Part shown: piece after piece, positions 36,705 to 46,339 of the stretch
Position numbering within the stretch: position 1 is the first letter of the stretch
How the letters are laid out: every line of letters starts with the position of its first letter
Assembly (NCBI RefSeq): GCF_000766795.1
Contig: NZ_JPDS01000002.1
Coordinates: 5,001-69,000, forward strand
Length of the DNA stretch: 64,000 nt
From: Polaribacter sp. Hel1_85
GTDB lineage: Bacteria; Bacteroidota; Bacteroidia; Flavobacteriales; Flavobacteriaceae
Reading direction: 5' to 3'
Translations under genes and position numbers: made by a program
Notes under the pieces: generated by a model
Told to the model about the DNA's origin: nothing
The model's input: only the letters and a program-made list of their open reading frames with translations
Database searches by the model: none

Positions 36705-38075
36705 TTAAATCGTCATAGAAAATAATTGTGTTTTAGGCTTATTTTCTAAAAGATGAATATCAAAAGCCATACAAACATTTCTTACGTAAGGCCTTGCCTC
36801 TTCTGGTATTGTTAAGGCTTTTGACTTTCTATCAATTTGAACTAAACCATCTTGCTCCATTTCTTGTAACAATGCTAAATGCAATTCAATATTTTTAATT
36901 TTCATAGAATCTTCTTCCCACGAAGTGGAAAAATGACACATAATGTTTAAAATATGCTTTCTGATGATTCTATCTTCTTCCGACAATAAATGGCCTCTAA
37001 AAATTGGAATTTCTCCTTCATTAACATTTTTTTGATATTCTTTTACTGTTTTAACATTTTGTGCAAATGCATACCAAGAATCTGAAATTGCAGACATTCC
37101 TAAACCTAACATTAACTGTGTTTTATTGGCAGTATAACCCATAAAATTTCTGTGTAATGTCTTGTTGATGGTTGCCTCATACAAACTATCTGTTTTTAAA
37201 GCAAAATGATCCATACCAATTTCTACATAACCTAATTCTGCAAAAAGTTCTTTCCCTATTTCATACAGTTCTCTTTTTTCATCATTTTTTGGTAAATCTT
37301 CTTCATTAAATCCTCTTTGACCAACTCCCTTTACCCAAGGAACATGGGCATAACTGTAGAATGAAATTCTATCTGGCTGTAATTCTTTCGTTTTGTTAAT
37401 AGTATAAATTACGTTCTCTTTTGTTTGAAAAGGTAAACCAAAAATTAAATCGTGACTTATAGAAGTATATCCTATTTCTCTAGACCATTTTGTTACTTGT
37501 TCTACAGCCTCAAAAGGTTGAATTCTATGAATTGCTTTTTGTACTTTTTCATTATAATCTTGCACACCAAAACTAACTCTTGTAAAACCACAATTAAACA
37601 AGGTTTGTAATTGGTCTTTAGTTGTATTACTTGGATGTCCTTCAAAACTAAATTCTGCTTCTGGATGTTTATTTGAAAATGAAAAAATTCCATCCATTAA
37701 ATATTCTAAATTTTCTTTTGAGAAAAAAGTAGGAGTTCCTCCACCTAAATGTAATTCTTTAATAATTGGAGTTTCATCAACCAAAGCAACATATAATTTC
37801 CATTCTTTTAGAACGGTTTCAATATATTCTTCTTCAACTTCATGACGTTTTGTAATATGTTTATGACATGCACAAAAAGTACATAAACTTTCGCAAAAAG
37901 GTAAATGTATATAAATACTAATTCCTTCTTTAGCATTACTTTCTTTGAAAGACATTTGAAAGGATTTTATCCAATCTTGTTTATCAATTCCTTCTTTATT
38001 CCAATAAGGCACCGTTGGATAACTTGTATATCTTGGCCCTGGAATATTATATTTTTGTACTAATGATTTTGTCAT
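36705..38075 (-). CDS. hemN: Oxygen-independent coproporphyrinogen III oxidase
   Basis: Radical SAM enzyme that makes protoporphyrinogen IX without oxygen. 456 residues, full length. The cluster motif CESLCTFCACHK (C-x3-C-x2-C, near 62-69) is followed by LGGGTPTF and the HemN-specific SYAHVPWVKGVGQRGF. The C-terminal HTH-like HemN domain is present (about 365-440). It is the last gene of ccoI-deoD-hemN and faces the same direction as the cco operon, matching a low-oxygen role. Confidence 0.95.
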   Translation of the reverse strand: MTKSLVQKYNIPGPRYTSYPTVPYWNKEGIDKQDWIKSFQMSFKESNAKEGISIYIHLPFCESLCTFCACHKHITKRHEVEEEYIETVLKEWKLYVALVDETPIIKELHLGGGTPTFFSKENLEYLMDGIFSFSNKHPEAEFSFEGHPSNTTKDQLQTLFNCGFTRVSFGVQDYNEKVQKAIHRIQPFEAVEQVTKWSREIGYTSISHDLIFGLPFQTKENVIYTINKTKELQPDRISFYSYAHVPWVKGVGQRGFNEEDLPKNDEKRELYEIGKELFAELGYVEIGMDHFALKTDSLYEATINKTLHRNFMGYTANKTQLMLGLGMSAISDSWYAFAQNVKTVKEYQKNVNEGEIPIFRGHLLSEEDRIIRKHILNIMCHFSTSWEEDSMKIKNIELHLALLQEMEQDGLVQIDRKSKALTIPEEARPYVRNVCMAFDIHLLENKPKTQLFSMTI

Positions 38076-38085
38076 TTATATTTTA

Positions 38086-38784
38086 TTAAGAAAGCTCTAA
38101 AGCAATTTCTATCATTTCTTTAAAAGTCTGTTCTCTTTCATCTGCTGTTGTTCTCTCTTTTGTAACCAAACTATCAGAAATTGTTAAAATTGACAAGGCA
38201 TTTACATTGTGTTTTGCAGCGACAGTGTACAAACCAGAAGTTTCCATTTCTACACATAACACTCCATAATCTGCCCATTTTTTATAACTATCAAACTCAT
38301 CAGCATAAAATTCATCCGAACTTAAAATTCCACCAGCTTTTACAGTGATATTTTTGTCTTTAGCAACTTCAATTGCTTTTTGGAATAATTTAAAACTTGC
38401 TGTTGGCGCAAAATCTGCTCCATTAAAACGAATCGTATTTAAACCCGAATTTGTTGAAGCTGCCATTGCTAAAACAATATCTCTAATTTTCACATCTTTT
38501 TGATAAGAACCTGCAGAACCAACTCTAATTAAGTTTTTTACACCATATTCAGTTATTAATTCTGTACAATAAATTAATGTTGAAGGAATTCCCATTCCTG
38601 TTCCTTGAACTGATATTTTTTTTCCTTTATAAGTTCCCGTAAAACCTAACATTCCACGAACATCATTATATTGAATAATATCTTTTAAAAAAGTATCTGC
38701 AATCCATTTTGCTCTCATAGGATCTCCTGGTAGTAAAACTGTTTCTGCTATTTCTCCTTTTTTTGCTTCAATGTGTACACTCAT
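38086..38784 (-). CDS. deoD: Purine-nucleoside phosphorylase (DeoD type)
   Basis: Splits purine nucleosides with phosphate into base and ribose-1-phosphate. 232 residues, typical. The start [25 protein letters not shown] has the phosphate-binding [13 protein letters not shown] (near 84) and [14 protein letters not shown] (near 178) form the nucleoside site. It sits between ccoI and hemN with gaps of only 2 and 10 bp, so a salvage enzyme appears to be co-transcribed with respiratory genes. Confidence 0.94.
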   Translation of the reverse strand: MSVHIEAKKGEIAETVLLPGDPMRAKWIADTFLKDIIQYNDVRGMLGFTGTYKGKKISVQGTGMGIPSTLIYCTELITEYGVKNLIRVGSAGSYQKDVKIRDIVLAMAASTNSGLNTIRFNGADFAPTASFKLFQKAIEVAKDKNITVKAGGILSSDEFYADEFDSYKKWADYGVLCVEMETSGLYTVAAKHNVNALSILTISDSLVTKERTTADEREQTFKEMIEIALELS

Positions 38785-38786
38785 AA

Positions 38787-41162
38787 TTATTTGATTTTAT
38801 TACCCAATAAATTGGTTGAAATTGTTGTAAAAATTACTATACTTATAGAACTTAAAGGCATTAAAATTGCTGCTATTACAGGCTCTAACTGACCTGTTAT
38901 TGCAAAATATAAACCAATTATATTATAACATAAAGACAGTATGAAACTATATTTAATTATTTGAATTGCTTTTTTTGATGCTTTTATATAGGCTCCTATT
39001 TTATTAAATTCTGATGCTGCTAAAATTCCATCACAAGCAGGAGAAAACACATTAATATTTTCTGACAAAGCAATACCAACATCACTTTGAGCTAATGCAC
39101 CTGCATCATTTAAACCATCACCAATCATGGCTACTTTTTTGTTTTCTTTTTGAAGGTTTGCTATTACTTCTAATTTATCTTCTGGTTTTTGATTGAACAA
39201 TAAATTAGTTCCTTCAGGCAGGTTTTCTTTCAAATAGATTTTTTCACCTTCATTATCACCAGAAACTACTGCTAAATCATAATCTCTTTTTAGAGAATCA
39301 AATAAAGGCTCTACTCCTTCCCTGTATGAATTTTTAAAAGTAAACTTTCCTTTATACTCATTATTAAAACTAATATAAACAGAAGTATCTAAAATTGATT
39401 TTTTATCATTATTTTTCACAAAAGATGACGACCCTATTTTTAGGTTAATGTCATTATATATTACATTAATTCCTTTCCCTACAACTTCTTTATAATCAGA
39501 AATAGTTAGCGTTTCAACCTCCTTAAAAGTACTATATAATGTTCTACTTAAAGGATGATTAGAAGCTCTTAAAGAACTTTTTAAAATACTCTTTTCTTGT
39601 AAATTTAACTGAGTTCCTTCATAAGAAATAGTATCTTCTTTATGAGTTGTTAGCGTACCTGTTTTATCAAAAATAATAGTATCTATTGCTGCTAATTGTT
39701 CTACTACTGTTGCATTTTTTAAATAGAATTTTTGCTTTCCAAAAATACGCAACATGTTGCCCAAAGTAAAAGGAGCTGCCAATGCAATTGCACATGGACA
39801 AGCAATAATTAAAACTGCTGTAAATACATTTAACGCTTTGCTCGAATCAAAAAACATCCAAAATGCAGTTGAAATAAAAGCAATTGATAAAACAATAATT
39901 GTAAAGTTTTTACTAATGTTATCTGTTATTGTTTTAAAGCTTGATTTTTTATCCTTTTGAAAAACATCATTACTCCATAATTGGGTTAAATAACTTTGAG
40001 AAACTGATGCTAAAACTTCCATTTCTAAAATTCCAGAAAGTTGTTTTCCTCCGGCAAAAAGTTTATCGCCAGATTTTTTTGAAACAGGTTCTGCTTCACC
40101 AGTAACAAAACTATAATCTATTGCTGCATTACCATTGATTAATATTCCATCTACAGGAATTAATTCTTGATTTCTAATCAGTAATCTATCTCCTTTTTCA
40201 ACATCATAAATCTGTACATTTTCTTCTTTTTGATTCGATGAGATACGAGTAACAGCTATTGGAAAGTAGGATTTATAATCACGCTCAAAAGACAAAAAAT
40301 TATATGTTTTTTGTTGAAAAAACTTCCCTAATAAAAGAAAGAAAACCAAACCTGTTAAACTATCGAAAAAGCCAGTTCCTAAATCAAAAATAATTTCTAT
40401 TGTACTTCTTATGAATAATACAGAAATTCCCAAAGCAATAGGAACATCAATATTTAATAGTTTAGATCGTAAACCTTTAAAAGCTGAAATAAAATAATCT
40501 TGTCCTGCATAAAAAACCACAGGTAAAGAGAATGAAAACATAAGCCACCTAAAGATATTTTTATAGTTATCAATCCAAAAACCATCTACTTGAAAATATT
40601 CTGGAAAAGAGAGAAACATTACATTCCCAAAAGCAAAACCTGCAACTCCAAGTTTATACACTAAGCTTCTATCTACTGCTTTTTTTCCACTATCATAATC
40701 CTCTAAACTAATATAAGGCTCATAACCAATAGAGCTCATTAATAGCACAATTTCTTTTAATGATGTTTCATCAGAATTAAAGGTTATTCTTACTTTTTTC
40801 TTTGGAAAATCAACTTGCGATGAAGATACTTTAGGGTTTAACTTATGTAGATTTTCTAAAACCCAAATACAAGAACTACAGTGAATATGTGGAATATATA
40901 GTGTTACTATTTGCGTATTTCCATCATTAAAATCTAACAATTTCTCTGCAATTTCCATGTTATCCAAGAAATCATATTTTCCTTGAATTTCAGTAGGAAT
41001 TGCTCCTGGGTTGTCTTGAAAATTGTAATAACAAGTTAAATCATTATCAGAAAAAATTTCGTAGACAGTTTTACAACCATTACAACAGAAAGATTTATCA
41101 TCAAATTGTATTAAATTATCATCACAAGAATCACCACAGTGATAACATTGTGTAGATTTCAT
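38787..41162 (-). CDS. ccoI: Copper-transporting P1B ATPase for cbb3 oxidase (CcoI)
   Basis: 791 residues from ATG at 41162 ([15 protein letters not shown]); an in-frame ATG at 41204 adds 14 non-family residues. The N-terminal zinc-ribbon-like cysteines (CYHCGD, CCNGC) are followed by an HMA domain with HCSSC (about 100), eight membrane helices, the copper path motif [12 protein letters not shown], the phosphorylated Asp in IFDKTGTLT and the hinge [10 protein letters not shown]. It exports copper to the periplasm for oxidase assembly. It leads the operon ccoI-deoD-hemN and is divergent from the FNR-type gene. Confidence 0.93.
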   Translation of the reverse strand: MKSTQCYHCGDSCDDNLIQFDDKSFCCNGCKTVYEIFSDNDLTCYYNFQDNPGAIPTEIQGKYDFLDNMEIAEKLLDFNDGNTQIVTLYIPHIHCSSCIWVLENLHKLNPKVSSSQVDFPKKKVRITFNSDETSLKEIVLLMSSIGYEPYISLEDYDSGKKAVDRSLVYKLGVAGFAFGNVMFLSFPEYFQVDGFWIDNYKNIFRWLMFSFSLPVVFYAGQDYFISAFKGLRSKLLNIDVPIALGISVLFIRSTIEIIFDLGTGFFDSLTGLVFFLLLGKFFQQKTYNFLSFERDYKSYFPIAVTRISSNQKEENVQIYDVEKGDRLLIRNQELIPVDGILINGNAAIDYSFVTGEAEPVSKKSGDKLFAGGKQLSGILEMEVLASVSQSYLTQLWSNDVFQKDKKSSFKTITDNISKNFTIIVLSIAFISTAFWMFFDSSKALNVFTAVLIIACPCAIALAAPFTLGNMLRIFGKQKFYLKNATVVEQLAAIDTIIFDKTGTLTTHKEDTISYEGTQLNLQEKSILKSSLRASNHPLSRTLYSTFKEVETLTISDYKEVVGKGINVIYNDINLKIGSSSFVKNNDKKSILDTSVYISFNNEYKGKFTFKNSYREGVEPLFDSLKRDYDLAVVSGDNEGEKIYLKENLPEGTNLLFNQKPEDKLEVIANLQKENKKVAMIGDGLNDAGALAQSDVGIALSENINVFSPACDGILAASEFNKIGAYIKASKKAIQIIKYSFILSLCYNIIGLYFAITGQLEPVIAAILMPLSSISIVIFTTISTNLLGNKIK

Positions 41163-41213
41163 ATTTACTCTTTTGCCTTGCACAAATTTCTTATAAGAAA
41201 GCATTTTAAAATA

Positions 41214-41242
41214 TGATATTTATCACTTTTTTAATATCTTTG
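41214..41242 (+). promoter_or_regulatory. FNR box and promoter between ccoI and the FNR gene
   Basis: TGAT-ATTT-ATCA at 41214-41225 is a perfect FNR dyad. TATCTTTG at 41235-41242 is the -7 box for the plus-strand regulator gene; the dyad then covers its -33 region, suggesting autorepression. For the divergent ccoI gene (ATG at 41162) the same dyad lies about 50-60 bp upstream of the start codon and could activate. Confidence 0.65.
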
Positions 41243-41264
41243 GTATCCAAATAAGTATGGCTTT

Positions 41265-41951
41265 ATGAGTAAATGTGAGCAATGTATAATTCGTCAGTTT
41301 AATTCTTTAAAACATTTAAGTAGAGAGGAATTAGTGAGAATGTCAAATTGTAAAACATCAAGAATCATTAAAAAGGGAGAGGCAATTTTTGAAGAAGGAG
41401 AACGCTTAAAAGGAATCTTTTGTGTTAAAGATGGTATTTGTAAAGTCTCTAAAATGAGTGAAAATGGTAGAAATCAAATTATTAGTTTGGTTACCAAAGG
41501 AGATTTATTGGGCGAAAGAAGTTTAATTTCTGATGAAGCTTCTAATCTAAAAGCCATTGCCTTAAACGACATGGAAGTTTGTTTTATACCTAAAGAAGAA
41601 ATTTTAAAAGACTTAGAGAAGAACCCAAACTTTTCAATGAGTGTGCTAAAAGACATGGCACAAACCATAAAACAAGCAGATAATGTTATTGTTGATATGG
41701 CTCAAAAAACAGTAAAACAACGTTTAGCAGAAACACTTCTAAATTTGCATAGTAGATTTGGTGTAAATAAAGAAAAAGCAATTAACATTAATCTTTCTAG
41801 AGAAGATATTGCAAACATTATTGGTACCGCTACAGAATCTGCAATTCGATTACTTTCTGATTTAAAAAAGAAAAATATTATTGAATTTAAAGGAAAAGAT
41901 ATTTCTATTCTTAATAGCAGTGAACTAGATAAAATTGCTCAAGGTTTTTAA
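41265..41951 (+). CDS. Crp/Fnr-family transcriptional regulator (FNR-like)
   Basis: 228 residues: cyclic-nucleotide-binding-type beta roll (about 25-140), dimerisation helix and a C-terminal HTH (INLSREDIANIIGTATESAIRLLSDL, about 172-197). Cysteines at 4, 7 and 29 in the N-terminus plus one near 53 could bind an oxygen-sensitive [4Fe-4S] cluster as in FNR, though the spacing differs from E. coli. The recognition helix TATESAIRLL contains E..R as in FNR, which reads TTGAT half-sites; matching boxes are found upstream of this gene and of the cco operon. Most likely the local regulator of low-oxygen respiration. Confidence 0.88.
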   Translation: MSKCEQCIIRQFNSLKHLSREELVRMSNCKTSRIIKKGEAIFEEGERLKGIFCVKDGICKVSKMSENGRNQIISLVTKGDLLGERSLISDEASNLKAIALNDMEVCFIPKEEILKDLEKNPNFSMSVLKDMAQTIKQADNVIVDMAQKTVKQRLAETLLNLHSRFGVNKEKAININLSREDIANIIGTATESAIRLLSDLKKKNIIEFKGKDISILNSSELDKIAQGF

Positions 41952-41965
41952 AAAAAATATTCTAT

Positions 41966-42000
41966 TAAAAAAGGTTTATCAAGATGATAAACCTTTTTTA
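41966..42000 (+). terminator. Intrinsic terminator after the FNR-like gene
   Basis: Stem AAAAGGTTTATCA/TGATAAACCTTTT with loop AGA, followed by a T-run. It marks the end of the conserved core before the accessory region. Confidence 0.9.
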
Positions 42001-42084
42001 ATGACTAAAATGAAATTTTTTTGTGTGCGCTTTGTGTAACCTGAATTTTGTGCTTCCATAAATAATTAGTGTTTAAGTGTAACA

Positions 42085-42501
42085 CTATATTAGGACGAGA
42101 TACCTTAACAAGGCTACTTTTAATTTAGAAATTGTTTGCAACTGTCCTTTTAAATTTTGCTCGAAAGCAATGATCTTTTTAAGGTTTTCAACTTTATGCG
42201 CCCATTGCCCTTGCAAGTCATTTTTTAAAGCTTCTTTTATTACGGACTTCTCATCAGTAATTCAGATAAAAGGAATGACACTCCCTTTAAGATAATATCC
42301 AAAATACTTACCAATTTTAAGGGACAAACACAGGTAAAAAAGAGCATCACGGGATTCTTTGGAATCTGTTGTAATTACAAAACAGTTTGAGCAGGATTTA
42401 TCTATTGGTTTTCCGCTATTTAGCCCTTTATTTAAAATAAAAAAATGAGGTTTGTGGTAAGCTCTCCTAAGTTGGTGGGTCTTGATTTCAAAAGTTTGCA
42501 T
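42085..42501 (-). pseudogene. DUF6943-like gene interrupted by an in-frame TGA
   Basis: The first 79 codons (MQTFEIKTHQLRRAYHKPHF, ILNKGLNSGKPIDKSCSNCF and ending GSVIPFI) resemble DUF6943, a small family common on accessory DNA of Bacteroidetes. The frame stops at TGA (42262-42264), but continues open and family-like for 58 more codons (ITDEKSVIKEALKNDLQ onward) to a TAG at 42085-42087. Relatives have Arg at the stop position, so a single CGA or AGA to TGA change explains it. The full reading would be about 137 residues. Function unknown. Confidence 0.75.
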
Positions 42502-42856
42502 AAGTATTTAATTAAAAGTTAAGATTCTTCTGCTGTACTTCACTTTTTTCTATAAAATTTTTAAAAAGGAAAACAACAAAAAGAAAGCTTTTTTTTTAAT
42601 GGGTGTGGTTAGACTATCAAGGTTTTTGTAAAAAAATACAACCAGCTTAACTAGATCTTTTTATTTTGAAGGAAGCAAAAAAAAGCTGGTGGAGATTTTT
42701 TCAAAACCCGAAGGGCTTGACCTTTATAGGCTAAAAGCGTTGGACTTAAAGAGCCCCTATTTTAATATTATTACTACCGATATAAGAATAATGAGATGTT
42801 GAAACAAGTTCAGTATAAGGAGAACCAATTGTTTTGCTGTCTTTTTTTGTTTTTCT

Positions 42857-42896
42857 TTTTTACCTTTTTACCTTTTTACCTTTTTACCTTTTTACC
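42857..42896. repeat. Five perfect copies of an 8-bp tandem repeat
   Basis: TTTTTACC repeated five times without error (GGTAAAAA on the minus strand), preceded and followed by partial T-rich copies. The unit is not a multiple of three and no gene covers it. Confidence 0.95.
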
Positions 42897-42906
42897 TTTT
42901 CTATAT

Positions 42907-42970
42907 ATTATATCTTAAAGCATATAAAATAGTCTTTCATCGCATGATTATATCTTATTGCATATAATAG
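42907..42970. repeat. Imperfect 24-26-bp direct repeat
   Basis: ATTATATCTTAAAGCATATA (start of 42907-42932) and ATTATATCTTATTGCATATA (start of 42947-42970) agree closely, with a period of 40 bp. They lie directly beside the 8-bp repeat array, giving an iteron-like appearance. Confidence 0.8.
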
Positions 42971-43696
42971 TTTATTTTGACAAGGGTAAACTGCATCGAT
43001 GGAAATTGTACTACCGCAGGCACTTGTAAAAAATTGCTAATTACAATAACCTATAGACTATGATGCTCAAAATAGGCTTATGAAAAAGTAGCTTAAAATC
43101 TCTTGCTTAACGAAATGAAACAAACAAAGACATGAAGTAAGGAATACTTGGACTTAATGAAGAAATTGTGCAGCTTGAATGAGATAATTTTTAAAAAACT
43201 CATTAAAATACCTAGTGTGTTGGCAGCAGCGAGGATAAGTGTATGATTTTTTATTTGTATTGCTTTATCCTTTTGATTTTTTTTGTTAAAAGTGGATGCT
43301 CTAAAATTCATTTACTATTTGAAACTTTATAGCTTATTACTTCATAAAATTAGATTGTAATTCGCATTTACTTTTAGTAAAACAATTGACTACAATTTTC
43401 TTGACAAATAAACATTTATACTATTATTGGCTTTTTTTTGATTTTATAGGTGCTTACAAAACTATTTGAATAATTCTAATTTACATATTACCTCAACATT
43501 TTATTAAAACTAAAAATAGCACTTATAAAAACAATGCAACAAAGTACTATTGTTATTTAATAATCTAAATTAACCTTATAATATTCTTAAGTGAGCGTTG
43601 GGTGAGCGGCTATTTAGTTCACGACCTTTCTATTTTACGGGAGTTTATGAATAGCCTTAATATTATTTAAAGTTACCATTTATGCGGCTGGATGCG

Positions 43697-43773
43697 GCTA
43701 TTTTACATAATGGCGTTATAGTGCCTGGAACTTTTGTGGAAGAGCAGTATAACTGCCCATTATGTTATTTAGC
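43697..43773. repeat. Long imperfect inverted repeat
   Basis: GCTATTTTACATAATGGCG with TTATA (43697-43720) pairs imperfectly with the arm at 43748-43773 (TATAACTGCCCATTATGTTA then TTTAGC). Arms of about 25 bp surround a 27-bp spacer. No T-run follows, so it is not an ordinary terminator. Confidence 0.7.
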
Positions 43774-44173
43774 TTTGGAGAGTTTTGTGTTTTATGAAAA
43801 CAATATTAAAGATTGCTTTTTATAGTTGTGTTTGAGTTTGCGAAAATACAAGCTATAAATTGCAAGTACGGACAGAATACTAAAACGCTAAACTTGTATT
43901 GGAAAGCGGAATAACACAAAAGACAGAGACTTATTGCCTTTGCACTAAACTAGGTTTTGTGGTGTGGGGATTTGACTATTCTATAAATCTTCTAACAATT
44001 TTATTTCATTTAATTCAGAACATTTAAAAGGGTAAGCATTATAAGGATTTTGGTTTATAATTTTATTATTATATAACCTTAATGTTTTCCGTATTTAGTT
44101 TACCCCTTGTTTTAAGGTATGTACTTTACTGAAATAGGTTGACTAAAAATTAAACACTTAATTATAGTCACTT

Positions 44174-44632
44174 ATGAAAACACAAAAACAACCCTGGTGA
44201 AAAAAAAGCTACCAAAAATCAACTTTAGAACTCAAATTATTCGTCGTTGACCAAATTCAAAATGGTCAGATTTCCACAAACTTTGTTTCAAAAAAATATG
44301 ATGTTCCCAGAACTACTATTTCCTATTGGATTAGAAAATATAGTACTTTAGCTCAACAAAATAATGGTATGAGTAAAATCGATGAAATCAAAAAATTAAA
44401 GGAGCGTATTGAAGAACTTGAGTTTGTAAAAGACTTCCAGCAGGATATTATAGCGGATATGGAAATCATTACAGGAGTCGATATATCAAAAAAGTCATTG
44501 CCCGAAACATTAGCAAAAGAGATAGAACTAAAGAAGAAAAATATTTTAAAAGAAAATGGCTCCATCAATGTTTTGGGATCTCTAAACAAGCCTTTTACAA
44601 GAGAATCAAAACCTTCGAAAACAAAAAAATAA
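44174..44632 (+). pseudogene. IS3-family orfA with an early stop codon
   Basis: Frame from ATG at 44174 encodes an HTH transposase subunit (STLELKLFVVDQIQNG, SKKYDVPRTTISYWIRKY) and a C-terminal leucine-zipper-like coiled coil (KIDEIKKLKERIEELEFVKD). A TGA at 44198-44200, nine codons in, interrupts it; relatives usually have Trp there. Restart at the ATG at 44369 would lack the HTH. The A7 run near 44623 is where -1 frameshifting into orfB would be expected. Confidence 0.85.
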
Positions 44633-45426
44633 ACGATAGAATATTAATTAAAATGGTATTACAATACCGTAAAAAAGTAGGCTCTAAAACTGGTGGGATT
44701 AAACTCTATTCTGATTTACAAAATGAAATGATTCATCAGAATATTAACATAGGTAGAGATAAGTTTTATCGCTTTCTAAGACACTACAATTTATTGATAC
44801 CGAAAAGGAAAAACTATGTAACGACAACTAATTCTAAACATTTTTTTAGAAAATATAGAAACCTTGTAAAAGACCACGTTCCTACTCGGCCATAACAACT
44901 TTGGGTAAGCGATATCACATATATTAAAACTGAAAACGGACACAATTATTTAGCCATTGTTACAGACGCTTATTAGAAGCAAATTATGGGATACAAACTT
45001 GATAACCATATAAGAACATCACTTTGTACAGATGCGCTGGCTATGGCTATTAAAAACAGAAAATATCCAACTAAAAAACTAATTCATCATTCAGATAGAG
45101 GTTTGCAATATTGTAACCCGAAGTACACCGAATTTGCAGAAAATAACGGAATTACAATGAGTATGACTGAAAAATATGATCCTTACGAAAATGCTATTGC
45201 AGAACGAATTAATAGAACTTTAAAATACGAATATGGATTAAAACAAATTATTAAAAACACCGATATTACCCAAGAAATTACAAAACAAGCAGTATATATT
45301 TACAATAATTTTAGAACACATTTTAGCCTAGGTTTAAGAAAACCTGCAGAAGTACATTTAAACCCGAATATAAAATACAAATCGTATCGAAGAAATAATG
45401 TAAATTTACCTGAACTAACTATTTAG
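44566..45426 (+). pseudogene. IS3-family orfB (DDE transposase) with two stop codons
   Basis: The -1 frame relative to orfA opens before 44566 with CFGISKQAFYKRI, a typical orfB N-terminus. The rve integrase core follows: WVSDITYI (first Asp), HHSDRGLQY (second Asp) and NAIAERINRTLKYEY (Glu). In-frame TAA at 44893-44895 and TAG at 44974-44976 fall just before and after the first Asp motif. Both look like single-base changes of sense codons, so the enzyme is dead. Confidence 0.88.
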
Positions 45427-45526
45427 ATTATAAATAATTTAAAGGTATAAATTAGACCAAAAAAGGTCAACCTATATCAGTATAATACACAAACCTAATA
45501 CAACAGACATAATTACAAAAAGAACA

Positions 45527-46336
45527 ATGAATATAAAAACCTTTATAGTTGACGCTTTTACCAACGAAAGATTCAAAGGAAATCCAGCAGGAGTTTGTAT
45601 ATTAAAAAATAGTATTGACGACAATTTAATGCTTTCAATAGCAAAAGAATTAGGATTGTCTGAAACCGCGTTTGTAACAAAAACCAGAAAAAATCATTTT
45701 TCAATTAGATATTATTCACCCAAAATGGAGATTCCACTTTGTGGACACGCAACTTTGGCTTCATCCAAAGTATTATTTTCGAAAGACATTAATTTAGATA
45801 AAATATATTTTGAAACAATTCAGAATTTAAAATTAGAAATTAGAAAATGTGGTAATGAAATAATTATGCAGTTTCCAATATATGAAACTGAACCATCAAC
45901 TGTTTCTAACGAGTTAACAACTGCACTTGGACTTAACGCATACAAAAACTGCGAATACAATAAAGAAACCAATATCCTAATGTTGGAAATAGATGATAGT
46001 GAAGTCTTGAACAGATTAAAACCTGATTTTGAAGCTTTATACAAATCAAATAATACAATTAATGGAGTATTGGTAACAGCTCTTTCGAAACATAAAAATT
46101 ATGATTTTGAATCTCGATATTTTTGGCCTTGGAGCGGAACAAATGAAGACCCTGTAACTGGTGGAACTCATACTTTTTTAGCAAAATATTGGAGTAAAAG
46201 AATTGGTAAAACAAAAATGAAATCGTTACAATGCTCTGAAAGAAGTGGAAATATGGAAGTTGAATTACTTGATGAAAAAAACTTAACAATTAAAAGTAAT
46301 GCGCAAATTGTATTTAAAGGAAAAATAAAAGTTTAA
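45527..46336 (+). CDS. PhzF-family epimerase/isomerase
   Basis: 269 residues with the two-lobed diaminopimelate-epimerase-like fold of the PhzF family. Family marks: TFIVDAFTNERFKGNPAGVC at the N-terminus, the catalytic Glu in GLSETAFV (about 45), the IPLCGHATLASS motif (about 70) and DPVTGGTHTFLA (about 208) in the second lobe. The physiological substrate is unknown in this group. It begins 48 bp after the IS end and precedes the DinB gene by 3 bp. Confidence 0.92.
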   Translation: MNIKTFIVDAFTNERFKGNPAGVCILKNSIDDNLMLSIAKELGLSETAFVTKTRKNHFSIRYYSPKMEIPLCGHATLASSKVLFSKDINLDKIYFETIQNLKLEIRKCGNEIIMQFPIYETEPSTVSNELTTALGLNAYKNCEYNKETNILMLEIDDSEVLNRLKPDFEALYKSNNTINGVLVTALSKHKNYDFESRYFWPWSGTNEDPVTGGTHTFLAKYWSKRIGKTKMKSLQCSERSGNMEVELLDEKNLTIKSNAQIVFKGKIKV

Positions 46337-46339
46337 AAA

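Larger units (their letters stand above)
42502..44126. other. Gene-poor accessory region
   Basis: About 1.6 kb without a convincing gene. The only longer frame, at 43093-43311 on the minus strand (72 codons), has no recognisable domain. The stretch contains an 8-bp tandem repeat, a 25-bp direct repeat and a long inverted repeat (listed separately). It may be the remnant of an integrated element, but no integrase, relaxase or replication gene is visible. Confidence 0.6.
44130..45479 (+). mobile_element. Decayed IS3-family insertion sequence (IS150-like)
   Basis: Terminal inverted repeats TGAAATAGGTTGAC (44130-44143) and the complement of TGATATAGGTTGAC (45466-45479) match at 13 of 14 positions and have TG...CA ends. 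Inside are orfA and orfB in the typical -1 relation with an A-rich overlap. Three in-frame stop codons (TGA in orfA, TAA and TAG in orfB) mean it can no longer move by itself. No clear target-site duplication is seen next to the ends. Confidence 0.9.

Noticed and set aside
43093..43311. 72-codon frame on the minus strand
   Set aside because: No recognisable domain, no neighbouring operon or start context, and it lies in repeat-rich gene-poor DNA.
41952..45479. A complete integrated conjugative element or prophage
   Set aside because: Only a DUF6943 remnant, short repeats and a dead IS are visible; no integrase, relaxase, conjugation or phage structural gene was found.
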